This document shows positions 22,341-33,750 of a stretch of DNA of 64,000 bases, piece after piece. The notes below the pieces were generated by a model that searched no databases, had not been told where the DNA came from, and saw only the letters and a program-made list of their open reading frames with translations. The translations under genes were made by a program, and so were the position numbers. The DNA comes from Timema cristinae (taxonomy: Eukaryota; Arthropoda; Insecta; Phasmatodea; Timematidae). The stretch is from the NCBI GenBank assembly GCA_039000515.1, contig JBCFYV010000001.1, positions 35,259,620-35,323,619 on the forward strand, read 5' to 3'. Each line of letters begins with the position of its first letter. Within the stretch, counting starts at the first letter, position 1.

Positions 22341-22654
22341 AATTAACTATTAATTGAACGTTGTATCCTTCATACGGACCATTCTTTAATTACAAATATT
22401 TGAAACATATGTGTTGATTTTCGTTAAAAATCTATTAAACCATTTCGCCTGTAACCCCAGGTACAAACTGAGGGGTAGAGAGAATGTTAAAAATCACTTT
22501 TTTGAGTTACGGAGCACTTAAACGTCAAAGTCATATAAATTGTTCACCAATATAATAATTTCTCTTAGCTATAAAGTACAATGTTGTTAACTCAAAATAA
22601 ATTCGACTATACATTCAATTTATTTAAAAGAATAACCGTTGATTATCATTTGAT

Positions 22655-22985
22655 CTTAAGTAGAGTGTGATTAATGACTGGGACGCGTTCATTGCCTCTT
22701 GAGATAAATTCAGTCATAATTTGTGGAACTCTTCTTAAAGGATGTTTGCTCCTCTGTCTAGCAATTATCTCATTACACCTTACATTACACTGAATTTGTC
22801 GTAAGGAGTAGTCAACCCCAATCTCGAGGTAATTAGAGTTGAAGAACTAAGGGTTTTATTCAAAGAAAATTATAGGCATTCATTCAGTAATTAGCAAAAA
22901 AAAACTTTTGAATGGTTAATGATTCTCTTAATGTGTAATTAATGGAAATTACATTGGTACGAGATTAATCTCTAAAGTGGGAATT
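22655..22985. promoter_or_regulatory. Cluster of homeodomain-type sites
   Basis: Within about 300 bases are ctcattacacc, gaggtaattagag, cagtaattagca, ggttaatgattc, gtaattaatgg and the palindrome gagattaatctc. The last is an Otx/Bicoid-like TAATC pair. Such clusters occur in animal enhancers, but the region is AT-rich, so chance is possible. Confidence 0.25.
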
Positions 22986-24478
22986 AATTATAATAGGGAA
23001 AATAAGTTAAAAGTTTTACACAAGTTTTACTTCGGTATTATATTCAAGAAATTAGTTTACATGAGACTTCGACACCCATAACGAATAAGTGAGGTAACCC
23101 AAAAACTTAAATGCGTAATAATTAAAATTAAATATATATTTTTATAAATAAAATTATTCATACAAACTTTAAGATTGCTTTCAAATGATTTTATTATTTT
23201 ATAATCATATTATGAAGCTAAAGCCATAAAACTATTCATATAAGTTAAATGTCTACTTTTTAAACTCATTCATCCTATATGTATATCTAATACATTCAAA
23301 TACACTAGGATATTAAGAATAAATCACTAAGAAATCAAAATATATTAACTAACTATAGATTGATTTTTTAAATATTAAATGTACAAATATCGTCAACATG
23401 CTATTGATAAGTTATATTTATATTTTATAATATCAGTAGCGTTTAACTTGTTATTTAGGCAATACAAAATTAGGAAAAAAGGAAAATTAAGCTGAATTAT
23501 ATGTAACTACACGAGCTATTTCCTAGAATAGAATAATAACTTTAAAGGGGTATGTGTGGGAGTAAAATGGGGTGAACTTAATTGAGTCAGTTAAAATTAA
23601 ACAAGGTTATCTCAAGTCATTCATGTAGCTTGGGTTGTCAGACTTATTTATGTTTTCCTTAGTCATACGGTTATTATTATAGAACACCTCAGTATTTAAA
23701 TAGTTATCTTAATAAAGCAAAACCACGTCTTACCAAAGTCAGAATTTTAAATTTTATCCAGTTGTAATGTAAAAAAAACTTCGATATCTTTATTGAAATT
23801 GATAGAATTTAGAATCTTTAATCCCATAGATATAATCATTGTGATAATTTAGACATCGGTTTGTGTTAGGATATCCATTTCATCATATAAATATATTTTT
23901 ATTAAGTGTGATATAAAATCAAGAATTAAGTTGAAAAACTACTTCTAAACACGATAAATTAATACAAGAAATTTGAGAAGTAGAAATAAAAAAAGGTAAA
24001 GTAAAATTGCAATTTTTTTAATGAAAACAGCTTCTATATATAAAATTACATCAATAAATAAACTGTTTTGTAAAATTAAATTTAAATATGACGTAAAGAT
24101 CGTTTAAGGATAATATGAAATGCATAACCAATTGCAACAATAACCAATTTGGGCTTAGCGCGTTTCTCCATTGTAGCCTTCATTTGACTATATATAATAA
24201 AATAACCATGTCTTATATATTTCTAATATAAAAATTTAGGTTTCTTAATTACTGTTGCTACTTAAATTTGTAGTCATAACATATAAATAATAACTTTAAA
24301 AATAGTTTGTATTTCTGATAATAATGAGGTCAGAGTTTTAATACCTGTTGAATATAAATATATGATTAGTGACTATCCCTTAAATAGTTTTCAACTCTCT
24401 CTTCAAGAAATGTGGGCACATTTCCTCTAAATAATACATTCATTATCTATATCTATTTAGTATATAGATTTGGCTTTA
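22986..24478. other. No recognisable feature
   Basis: About 1.5 kb of very AT-rich spacer with no ORF above background and no repeat boundaries seen. Confidence 0.5.
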
Positions 24479-24509
24479 CTGGATGAGTATTAAGACGTGG
24501 AGCACAATT
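24479..24509 (+). repeat. SINE 3'-domain scrap
   Basis: ctggatgagtattaagacg then tggagcacaa is a degenerate copy of the shared tail. Confidence 0.4.
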
Positions 24510-24560
24510 TTTTTTATATTGACATATTACCTTTATTATTATATCCAAATGAATAATTGT

Positions 24561-24601
24561 TTTAGCACCTCGTCTTATTATCCTCTTGGACTATACGCCA
24601 A
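24561..24601 (-). repeat. SINE 3'-domain scrap
   Basis: ttttagcacctcgtcttat followed by ggactatacgcc is the reverse of the shared tail. It faces the preceding scrap. Confidence 0.55.
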
Positions 24602-24925
24602 GTAAATATTTGATTACAATGAAGAGGATTGAAGTATTATAAGTATTATCCTATATTTACTTAACTAATAAGTGTTGTATTAGAATAACCCATCTATTTA
24701 ATCACTTTACCTTAACTAGTCTGGCGCCTTTCAAAATATTATGATACCTGATCTTAAAAATTGGCCGACTACATGAAAAACAAAATCAATGTGACTAAGA
24801 AGGGATTTTTGCTGCAATTACTATAGCAGGTTTAAAATAATTAAGTATTGAGTCGCGAGTTTATAAAACTTATTTTTACCCACGTACTACAATACAAGTC
24901 AGGAATGAAGAATTTGGAAATTAGA

Positions 24926-25040
24926 GAAATTGTACACACATTTGGCTATAGTAAAAATTAGCATAATTTTTTTTTAAATCCCCCTCAGTACAACTTACGG
25001 ATTTCAAATCAGGACCAACCCGTCATTGGTACACTAGACT
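24926..25040 (-). repeat. SINE-C fragment, very decayed
   Basis: gagaaattgtacacacattt, then cccctcagtacaactta, caaatcaggaccaacccgtc and cattggtacactagacta follow SINE-C order. The tail is missing. Confidence 0.3.
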
Positions 25041-26369
25041 AGATTACTTGAAATTTAGTTCGTGTACTGACATATGCGGGTGATTATAACGCTAAATTAG
25101 GCCTACAACACATGATTACTTTCACTTCAAGCAGCTGTGGCTGTCAATCAGACTCAGCAGATGAACATGGGCTGCATTATAATGGCGCAAAGGTGTTTGT
25201 TGATATAGGAACTTCCTCTAAGCCTCATTCATGTACACGATACCATTAGGTGACGCACTATTCAGTTGATACCATGTAAATATTCGTTCAAGTTAATGAT
25301 ATATCATCATGTAACCAATGAGTTTGGCTAAATTTTGTTGTCGGTCTCCCAAAGTGAGTGATTAGTGAGACACTTTTTGGGAAAGTTGAACCGTAGGGTC
25401 AATTGCTCAGTTTTGTGTAGGTTGTGGTAAAGTAACATGATTATGGAATGTTAAAATTTGAAATACAAACATAAACAAGCTGTTTAAAATTTTTCATTAG
25501 CAGTAATGGGATGGAAAATTTGTATGTAGACTAATGACTTCCAGAAATAAGATGCAAATAATATAAATATGGTTGAGCTCAAGGGCTTCACGAAGCACAG
25601 TTTTAAAAGCTCTGCTCTCTGGTATTAAACAGCTAGGCATTTAAATGTATACAAACTACGGCAAAAATTTTTTTAACTATATTTAATAGACAAATATTTT
25701 TATTTCTTTGACATATAATTGTTTTTTTCCATAGTAAAGCTTTATCTGCAATAACATTTTCGGTTTCGAAGAGAATTGAATTAATTTAATTATTAACTTC
25801 ACCGCTCCTTTGAATTCCATTTGAATAATTCCATCTGACTATTATCAGGGCATCAAATGTTATCTCGAAAGAGGAGTTTCTAAAACACAAATATTGCTCA
25901 AACCTACACAAACAAGTTAGTAATATATAGAGAGGTCGTTACCGGTAATGGGATCGACCCGTCTAATCGCTAATTGAGTAGCCGTGCCTCCTACTAGTCT
26001 TTTGTGAGAATATTGGCTCAATACGCGTTGAACATTAAACTCGTAGGTCTGCCGCAAAGCTCGTTTATAGGTTAGAAGAGGCTCTTGGATGGTGGTAGAG
26101 AGTACAGGAGTTTGAAGGGGGATGCTGCTACCCTATGTATAAATTGTTGGATCGACATTTCTGAAAATTTACTCAAACAGATAAGTTCGTCATAAAATAT
26201 TTTATCTGTATATTTCCTATATATTTGTACGTTTGTGATTTTTATTCAGACACGTGTCACACATAAAATTGATAGAGATAGATTATTGAATTTAAACACA
26301 ATTGTATGATATGATAGCCCGAGGTTAAATTCAAACCCGGGGAGATGGTTTTTTTTTCATAATTTATTT
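25041..26369. other. No recognisable feature
   Basis: Mostly unique spacer. A weak tRNA-like head lies on the minus strand near 25944-25995 (gacgggtcgatcccat in reverse). No ORF or boundary could be supported. Confidence 0.4.
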
Positions 26370-26568
26370 TACATACCCACGTATTTTTTATACCCATTTG
26401 GGCTATACGCATATGCATTTATTATGCTAACGCGCTAAGGATAAATTTTGAAGAAAGGTACTCACATTTACATATAATGAGAGTAAAAAACCACCCTAAG
26501 TACACTAAATCCAGATTACAACCCCAATATATTGCGAGAATAACGCCTTATACCATTCGATCACCGAT
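26370..26568 (-). repeat. SINE-C, decayed
   Basis: ttatacccatttgggctata is the reversed tail. The body continues acatataatgagagtaaaa and accaccctaagtacac. The B box is aatccagattacaacccc, and the head ends in accattcgatcacc. Confidence 0.55.
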
Positions 26569-28294
26569 TATTTAGAGCTCCTAATATTACAAGTGTTGTT
26601 ATAAGTTAAATGGTCCGTGCTTTACGACTAATAAGCGTCTATTATGTCTGAACATTGACACTAATAATTAAAATATGAGTAAAGTATAATCTAGAATAAA
26701 TCTACTGAGTTTAAATAGAGAGAATGTCGGAAACAGTTTAGAGTAGCTTATCAATCATGTTTTGATTGATACCCTGACCTTTATATCAATGGCAAACCTT
26801 ACCATATCCGTATCCGTATACCTATCGATGTATATTACACCTAGATCTGTGGTAATAAGGTGAATTGTTATGTCTAAACTTAATATTATAGTCCCAAATG
26901 TGTTTACAACATAAAGATTTTTGATCAAAAAATGTCTAAATATTTATCGCTGTGTCTTTAGTTTATTTTAATTGTTTAAGATCAACCAGGATAAGAATGT
27001 TTATTCTAAAGCGTTCCCTCAATATGAAAATAATTTTTAAAGATAAAGTTTCGTGATGGTCGTTAGATTCTTGCTCTTGACGAAAAATTAACGTTTTGAC
27101 TTTAAGGCAGTAATTTTTGTAATAAGTTGCAAATATTTTTTCTTTTTCTAATAGTATGTGTTGAATTTTTTTACATTTACAAAAGTGTTTTAAATACTTA
27201 TTATAAATTAACCTAAAACATAAAATTTTATAAATTAAACACGTGTAAAAAATATAAATCGCAAATCATTTTTGAAAAATAAAATCGTAATGAGTTCTTT
27301 AATAAAGTGCAAATAACTTTATAGCTTAAGAAAGATACATATTACAAAAATAATAAATATAATTACCTAAGACAAAACTATATTATATTCTTATAAGATT
27401 ACATATATTACATTGTAATTGATATATTTTTGTCTTATGTATTTATATTGTTATAAATCATGAACGTACAGGCACATAATCGACCATGAACATTTATTTT
27501 ACAATATGTTAGAGCTTTGTCAGGATAAAATTAAGATAAGGTTAATTATCTTTTTAGTGTGGTTGTAATGGAATAACATACTGTAGATTTATTTATTTTC
27601 AACATTTTACTGTAAACATATTTCCCTCTTATTAATAAAAAAGACCAAGACAATATTTTTGTTTTATCAACGTTCTTGTTTGACATCTTTATTCGTTTAA
27701 TGTAAACATTATTTAGATCACTTATCTATTCAGTATTTTATTTATAATGTTTGTTGACTTTTATCCATTTTGTAAATGTTTAAGTTAAATATTTACTCAT
27801 CATAAAAATACCGTTTGAATTTAAGTTTCTTGTTCTATAATCATTATTTTTATATATTGAATAAGATTTAATCGAGCATGAGATATAAGGACAAATAATT
27901 TATTAACCACGGAAGTTCTATATCTGTACAATTATAGTAAAACTAATAACTCTATTAGTTAAGGTTTGATAAGGTTATCCGTAATAGATCATTGTGTCCC
28001 ATTCAAAATACAGTTATTCTAGTAAAACTATACCTTATTTTAACTATAAATATATCTATTATATCTTGGAATATTTAAAATTTAATCTAATAACTATCTT
28101 ACTATATTATCAAAAGAGGTACAAGCTAGCAGCTCTATTAAAGACCAAAACTTTAAGGATCATGGTCGATCAATTATCAATATAAATATTGAAGATCTCC
28201 AATACATAATTCGTACAATGCACTAAAAAATATTTTCTTTTATCTGAAAATAAATATATTCTCTAAAAACTCTTAAAATTATTGAAACGAAATA
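26569..28294. other. No recognisable feature
   Basis: About 1.7 kb of AT-rich spacer. The plus-strand frame 27994-28185 lacks an ATG and any motif. Confidence 0.5.
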
Positions 28295-28775
28295 ATATAA
28301 ATTGTCAATAACCATCTCCACTAAAGAGCATCAATTAAATAATAAACACTGTTACAGAAACATCAATAAAATAAAATTATATATATTTCATCATAGCTTA
28401 AAAATTCTTGGTTTTAAGAAAAATAGATTCCAGATAAAAAATATACTTTTAGTCGTACTACAACTTTAAAATGATATGTTAATTCATATCTCAAATATCT
28501 TCGGAGATAACATAACCCAAATTGGAAATTTCCACTCATCTCAAGTAGCCTCAAAGTAATTTTCACGGAAACAGAGTTTTAATTTTGTTTTTAATGCTAG
28601 TCAATGCCTATATACTAAATTAAATTAAAATTATTTGATCATAGTTTAATAAAATAGATTTTTTTCTCTCTTTTTTATTTTGTAAGCCACCCAACATTTT
28701 TTGTTGGATATCTAACATCAAAAATGCCTCGGGGGGATATTATGAAAACCCTTGATACCAAGATTCATCCCAATG
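28295..28775 (+). repeat. Interspersed repeat R2, copy 2
   Basis: Blocks cactgttacagaaacatc, gtactacaactttaaaatga, atcttcggagataacataac and ggatatctaacatcaaaaat match copy 1 in order. Same orientation as copy 1. Confidence 0.5.
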
Positions 28776-29029
28776 GTTAAATATTTTCGGCTCCAAGCTG
28801 AGATATTGAGAAACAGAGAGCTTTGCAAAAACTAATTTTGTGTTGTTTTTGTAGGGTGATGAGACATCGACAGTTATCAATATTTTTGATTCGATATTTT
28901 TGTCGACCACAATACTTCTCTCGCCTATTAGCTGAGCGAATATAAATATTGTAACAAGTGCTTGACTCTTCTTTCGCCCCCTCCTTGTCTAACAGGTAGC
29001 TGGGCAAACCTGACTGCCAAGGTTTTTTT

Positions 29030-29420
29030 TTTTTGTGGGGCAGAGCTTTCTTGGAAAAGAAGTTGCGTATATAAAAGAGTCTAGGTTCATTTTCTTCGAA
29101 CTAATAAATGTATTCTGGAAATTGAGATTTCTAGATTCTTACCGTTACCCTATATACCCGGTCGGAGATAGCCAGAGTACCTTCAGTCCAGGTTGAGGCC
29201 GGACGAGTGAGTGGACCAGCACGTCCAGGCCAGCGTGCTCAGGAGTGGGCAGTGTGTTCAATGAATGGGCCAGCTTATCCAGCAAGTGGGTCAGTGTACC
29301 GGCGAGAGGATCAGTTAATCCAGCGTTTGCGTAGCATGGTTGACCACAGTGTGTCGTGCGTGGGAGAAATGGTGACTTATGTAGACACGGGTGACGTAGA
29401 CATTAATTTGTGAGCTACGT
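29030..29420 (+). promoter_or_regulatory. GC-rich island with TATA-like element
   Basis: A TATA-like gtatataaaag near 29069 is followed by a GC-rich stretch (29160-29400) with imperfect internal repetition of gaccagcacgtccagg, gggccagcttatccagc and ggatcagttaatccagc. A second short patch near 29740 (ggctcgtggaacgtcctg) ends in ccctccattaca. It could be a solo long terminal repeat, but no TG start or target duplication could be matched. A plus-strand frame of 68 codons lies inside without recognised motifs. Confidence 0.25.
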
Positions 29421-29789
29421 TAGTAATGAACCTTTTTGTGACTGCTTTAAATTCATGAATATACATTATGTGTTTTGTAATTAATTTGTTTATTTAATTT
29501 CATTTAATGTTATGTTTTCTTATTAGATTAATAATCTTACGGAAATAAATATTACTCGTTATTTAATTAATTTTCTTGATTGTTTGTAGTTAATTTAATT
29601 CTATCAGTATATTTGCTATTTTATTTTTAGTAATTAAAACCTTGAATATTCCATGCGCTTTATCAATCTTATTTAATCAGCAAAGCAACCTAATATTGTG
29701 AAAATAACTTACGGTTCAGAGGGTGATGTGTAAACGGCTCGTGGAACGTCCTGTAGCGTGCAAGCCCTCCATTACAATATAAAATATAA

Positions 29790-31025
29790 ATATCTAGTCT
29801 TGGAAATTTAACCCTGTATATTTAGTTTATTATGCCCTCAAAACCCGAAATCTAAAAATGCTATAAGCTTAAAGAATTTACGATCAGTTACAACCCAAAC
29901 AATTAAGTTTTATATTTTTCTTTTTTGATAATTTATTGTAAAAATATGCGGGTATAACGGGTGGGTATTAATTACACGTTGTGCACATAACCACATAAGC
30001 AATTAATTTTTTTTGTTAAACCAGCTGTGTTCTTCGGAACACTATATGCATCCAATCAGAATTTGTTATTATATAACCAAATCAACCATAGTTGAAATGA
30101 AATTAACAAATTCTGTGTGTTTAATTTTACTATGTTTGCCAATAAATAATTTTTTCGATAGATCCAACAAGGGTTGAATTTTACAATATTTTATTTAGTC
30201 ACAGATCAGGCAAAACACAGTATATTATTATTCATATTCTTATCTTAATAAGAAATACATACAATTTTTATGATCGGTTATGGCTATAACAAAGAAATAA
30301 GTATTTTGCGAACAATTTCACTGTATAATATAATATATGATATCATATTCATACAAGTAGATTTACGGTATATGTATAAACCCTATGGTATTCAACCCGA
30401 AGGTTTGTGTGCTCCTTAACAGTTCCACCACCAGCTGTAAATAATTTCTAGGCAACACTGAAGAAGCGTGAAATGAGGAGTGAAGTAATTTCCCGTCGCT
30501 TTCCTCGCTGATCCAGAAGGCAGTATAGCGCATACGTCTTCAAAACCCACCAAAATGGATACAACTGGCCATACAAGCGACAACTTCACTCCTTTTACCA
30601 CAGGATCTGGCTGTATATTGACTGTTATTACGAGTATCGTTTTTACCTCGGCCACTTTTATATTGGTCAGAGCCCAAAGTGAGATGTATAAATGAAAGTA
30701 GCAATTCTTTCAAACCCATACTAGAGAATAAGTACATTTTCAACATTATATCTGACCCAAGAAAATCTTAGCTACAAGTAGATACTATTACATAATATCC
30801 TGACACGGTTTAAAATTATTAATGGCATCTAACTTGTCCATTTATTTATTCCTAAATAACAAATCCAGCCAAATTAAACGTTTATTTCGTTACTAATCAA
30901 ATTAAAAACTCCCCAAAAATAATATTAAATATTTAGTACAGTAGAACTATACGATTTTAAATTATTAATACTTTGCACATGAATATGTGTATATGGACTA
31001 TGGGCTGAAACTATGAAGCTAACGA
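29790..31025. other. Unassigned spacer with one GC-richer segment
   Basis: 30415-30700 is GC-richer and carries two overlapping minus-strand frames (79 and 68 codons). One contains TVNIQPDPVVKG, which faintly recalls the PDPPVKG motif of ML/NPC2 lipid-binding domains. The rest of the frame does not follow that family, so no gene is called. The remainder is AT-rich. Confidence 0.3.
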
Positions 31026-31756
31026 AGATACAAGCCAGTTGGGTCACATATATATGACCCAATAGTATCATAGATATGAGAGAACTTTGGTGTCATAGAT
31101 ATACGTTATGGTGGTGTCACAGAGATAAAATCCTGTGGTGTCACAGGAGATAATAACTTGAGGTGTTAATGAGATACGATTCGGTAATGTCACAAATATA
31201 AGAGCTTGTGTCATAGAGATACAAGCCGGTGGTGTCACAGAAATAAGAAGCTGAGGTGTTAAAGAGATATGAGTCGGTAGTATCGCAGCTATAAGAGATT
31301 GTGTCATAAGATACGAGCCTGAGGTGTCAAAGAGATACGAGTTGGTAGTATCACAGATATAAGAGCTTGTGTCATATAGATACGAGCCTGAGGTGTTAAA
31401 GAGATACAAGCTGGTGGTGTCACAGAAATAAGAACCTGAGGTGTTAAAGAGATATGAGTCGGTAGTATCACAGCTATAAGAACCTGTGTCATAGAGGTAC
31501 GAGCCTGAGGTGTTAAAGAGATATGAGTCGTAGTACAGCATAAGACTTGTGTCATAAAGATACACGAGCCCGAGGTTTAAAGAGTACGGTCAGTAGTATC
31601 ACAGATATAAGAGCTCGTGGTGTTTAGAGGTACGAGCCTGAGGTGTTAAAGAGATACGAGTCAGTAGTATCACAGATATAAGAGCTCGTGGTGTCTTAGA
31701 GGTACGAGCCTGAGGTGTTAAAGAAATACGAGCTGGTGGTGTCGCAGATATTTAGT
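31026..31756. repeat. Hierarchical minisatellite, 22-24-bp monomers
   Basis: About thirty monomers of the type gaggtgttaaagagatacga, gtagtatcacagatataaga and tgtgtcatagagatacgagc. They share the frame G-GT-NTMA-AGATA-NAG. The three types tend to follow each other as a 69-bp higher-order unit. On the minus strand, 24-bp monomers give octapeptides such as SYLFNTSG, SYLYDTGS and SYSCDTTD in a frame of 165 codons. That frame has no ATG start, and 22-23-bp monomers break it elsewhere. Confidence 0.8.
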
Positions 31757-31804
31757 AGCTTGTACATATACTCGTAGATATGTGATTCTCTAATACCGTT
31801 TTTA

Positions 31805-32390
31805 ATTTCTCACTAGCTTACAGGTAGAGAAAGTATTGTGATCGTAAAAAAAAACTAACTCAAGGTTTTGATAAATCTCAACGTTTCATGACCCACCCAA
31901 ATCCGAAAAGGTGGTTTTGAATTTCCATCTGTCAGTCAGTCTGTATGTACCTCCAACTAGAGCCTAAACTATTCTACCGATCAGCCTAAAACTTGATATC
32001 TAGGGTTTTTATAGGTTGCCCCAAGGTTTTTTTTAAAATTAGATATCTAACCCTAAAATAAAGAGTGGTTTACTGAAGGGTAAAAAGAGAGACAGTCGAT
32101 TTTCTCAAAATTGGCTCTACTGATTTTGATTAAATTTCATTTCAAAACATATATAAATATTCTAAACAAAATCGATACTCTCCATATTTCGGCAAAATTG
32201 CATTAAGAGCTCCGGTTTGATGCGTAATTTTTTTTATCATAACTCCTAAACTATTTGCGACATGAAATGACTTATCATTGCAAATATATAGATCAATTTA
32301 TGATAAAAAAACATTTCAAAACATATTTTTATAAAACCAATCACTTTCAAGCAATACGCAATTATATATATTTTCTAACATTTTGGACAC
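31805..32390 (-). repeat. Interspersed repeat R2, copy 3
   Basis: Starts agagaaagtattgtgatcgt, then aaggttttgataaatctcaa, cgtttcatgacccacccaaa, attagatatctaaccctaaa and attggctctactgattttga. This is the reverse orientation of copies 1 and 2. The phrase order continues directly into copy 4. Confidence 0.55.
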
Positions 32391-32394
32391 TAAA

Positions 32395-32930
32395 TTTAAA
32401 GTATTGCGACCGTAAAAAAAAATCTAACATTAAATAATGATAGATGTTGACGTCTCATAACCCCCAAACTCTAAAAAGTTGTCTTTGTAGTGCCATCTGT
32501 CTGTGTGTCTGTTTAAACATAAAACTAAGAGTAGCTTAATAAAGGCAGAAAGGAAATAAATCAATTGTCTCAAAATCGGCTCAAACGATTTTGATTAAAA
32601 CTCGTATCTAGGCGTTGATTAAGATTATAAATAAACTGAATATTTCATTTTTCCATAAAATAAATCTTAGGGTACTTTGCAGAAGCAGATACTTCCGTAT
32701 CTCCGCAACTATTTGAGATACTAAATAACTCATCATTGCAAAATTGAAATACTATTAAAAATAAAAATAAAATATATGAAATATGTTTTTTATAAAACCA
32801 ACAGTTTCTGAGATATTGGAAAATATATTAATACAATTTTGTGAGCTTTATTTGTAAAGAGACACTTTTTAAGATTTAACGCAATAATTATCTATTGCCA
32901 TAGAGTAATAAATGAGTAAGTCTCAAAATG
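32395..32930 (-). repeat. Interspersed repeat R2, copy 4, tandem with copy 3
   Basis: Restarts with aaagtattgcgaccgtaaaa and repeats the R2 phrase order: gccatctgtctgtgtgtctg, atcggctcaaacgattttga, cttccgtatctccgcaacta. Two head-to-tail copies about 590 bp apart suggest local duplication or a composite unit. Confidence 0.55.
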
Positions 32931-33540
32931 TGTATGTTCTCTTTATTTCAACCTCTTATTAGAAATATTTGTACAACAATGATATATCTCTAGTATTTTA
33001 GATTCAATAGTCAATATTTACCTATTTTATTGGTCAAATTTATAAATGAGGAATTTAATAGAAATGCAATAACCATAGATGTGCAACCCCTTATAAAATG
33101 TAGAAAATTTTAAACCGGAAGTCGACATTTTAATACGAAGTGTTTACCCTTGTGGAACCAATATCGATATTTTGTATTAATCCAAATATACAAATTAAGA
33201 CTTTATTTCTTTAAAAATAAAATTATGAAATTTAAAACCATGTAAAAAAAATGTTGTACCTATATTTAGAGAAATTATTTGTTCTCATGTTTGCTGGTGT
33301 AAAATAATATTGTAAAAATCCTGTAAAACAAAGCTTTAAATCATCCATCATGTCAATATAAAAACAAAACTTTTTTTACTTATTTATTTTAAATACAGTC
33401 CTACCATCACTGTATAGCTCCCTCCCTCTTTCTATCCTCCCTCCTATTTTCATCTCATTCCTCTTTCCTCACCCCTACCCTCACCCCCTTCACCAACAGC
33501 ACTTTTCCTCGAACCACTTTTTTTTCCCCAACGACTATAT
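32931..33540. other. No recognisable feature
   Basis: AT-rich spacer, with a C-rich stretch at 33410-33520 (ccctccctctttctatcctc). Nothing is assignable. Confidence 0.5.
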
Positions 33541-33542
33541 AA

Positions 33543-33750
33543 TATACCATCGACATTTTTATGAAGAATAAATTAAATTTTCAAAATAAAATATAACCTA
33601 TGTTACTCGCTGATAATGTAGCTTTATATTGGTGAAAGAATTTTTAAAATCGGTTCCAGTAGTTTTTGAGTTTATCCATTACAAACACAAAAACAAAAAA
33701 AATCAAATCTTTCCTCATTATAATATTATATTATTATATTACTAATTTTG
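33543..33750 (-). mobile_element. Helitron-like element, 5' part
   Basis: The inverted equivalent of the first 200 bases of the element at 39.2 kb. Shared blocks include acatttttatgaagaataaa, cctatgttactcgctgataa, gtagctttatattggtgaa and tttgagtttatccattacaa. Its 5' end (reverse of tactaatattataaagagg) is blurred by extra tat/att repeats. The 3' end is missing. Confidence 0.5.

Noticed and set aside
27566..29780. One long LTR from tgtaatgg (27566) to ccattaca (29770)
   Set aside because: The ends are complementary, but flanking bases do not match as a target duplication and an R2 repeat lies inside.
30416..30655. Minus-strand frame with TVNIQPDPVVKG resembling an ML/NPC2 domain
   Set aside because: Only about ten residues match the family; cysteine positions and downstream strands do not, and no exon borders are evident.
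31068..31565. 165-codon minus-strand frame with octapeptide repeats as a real protein gene
   Set aside because: It follows from the 24-bp period of the minisatellite, has no ATG start, and neighbouring monomers of 22-23 bp break the frame.
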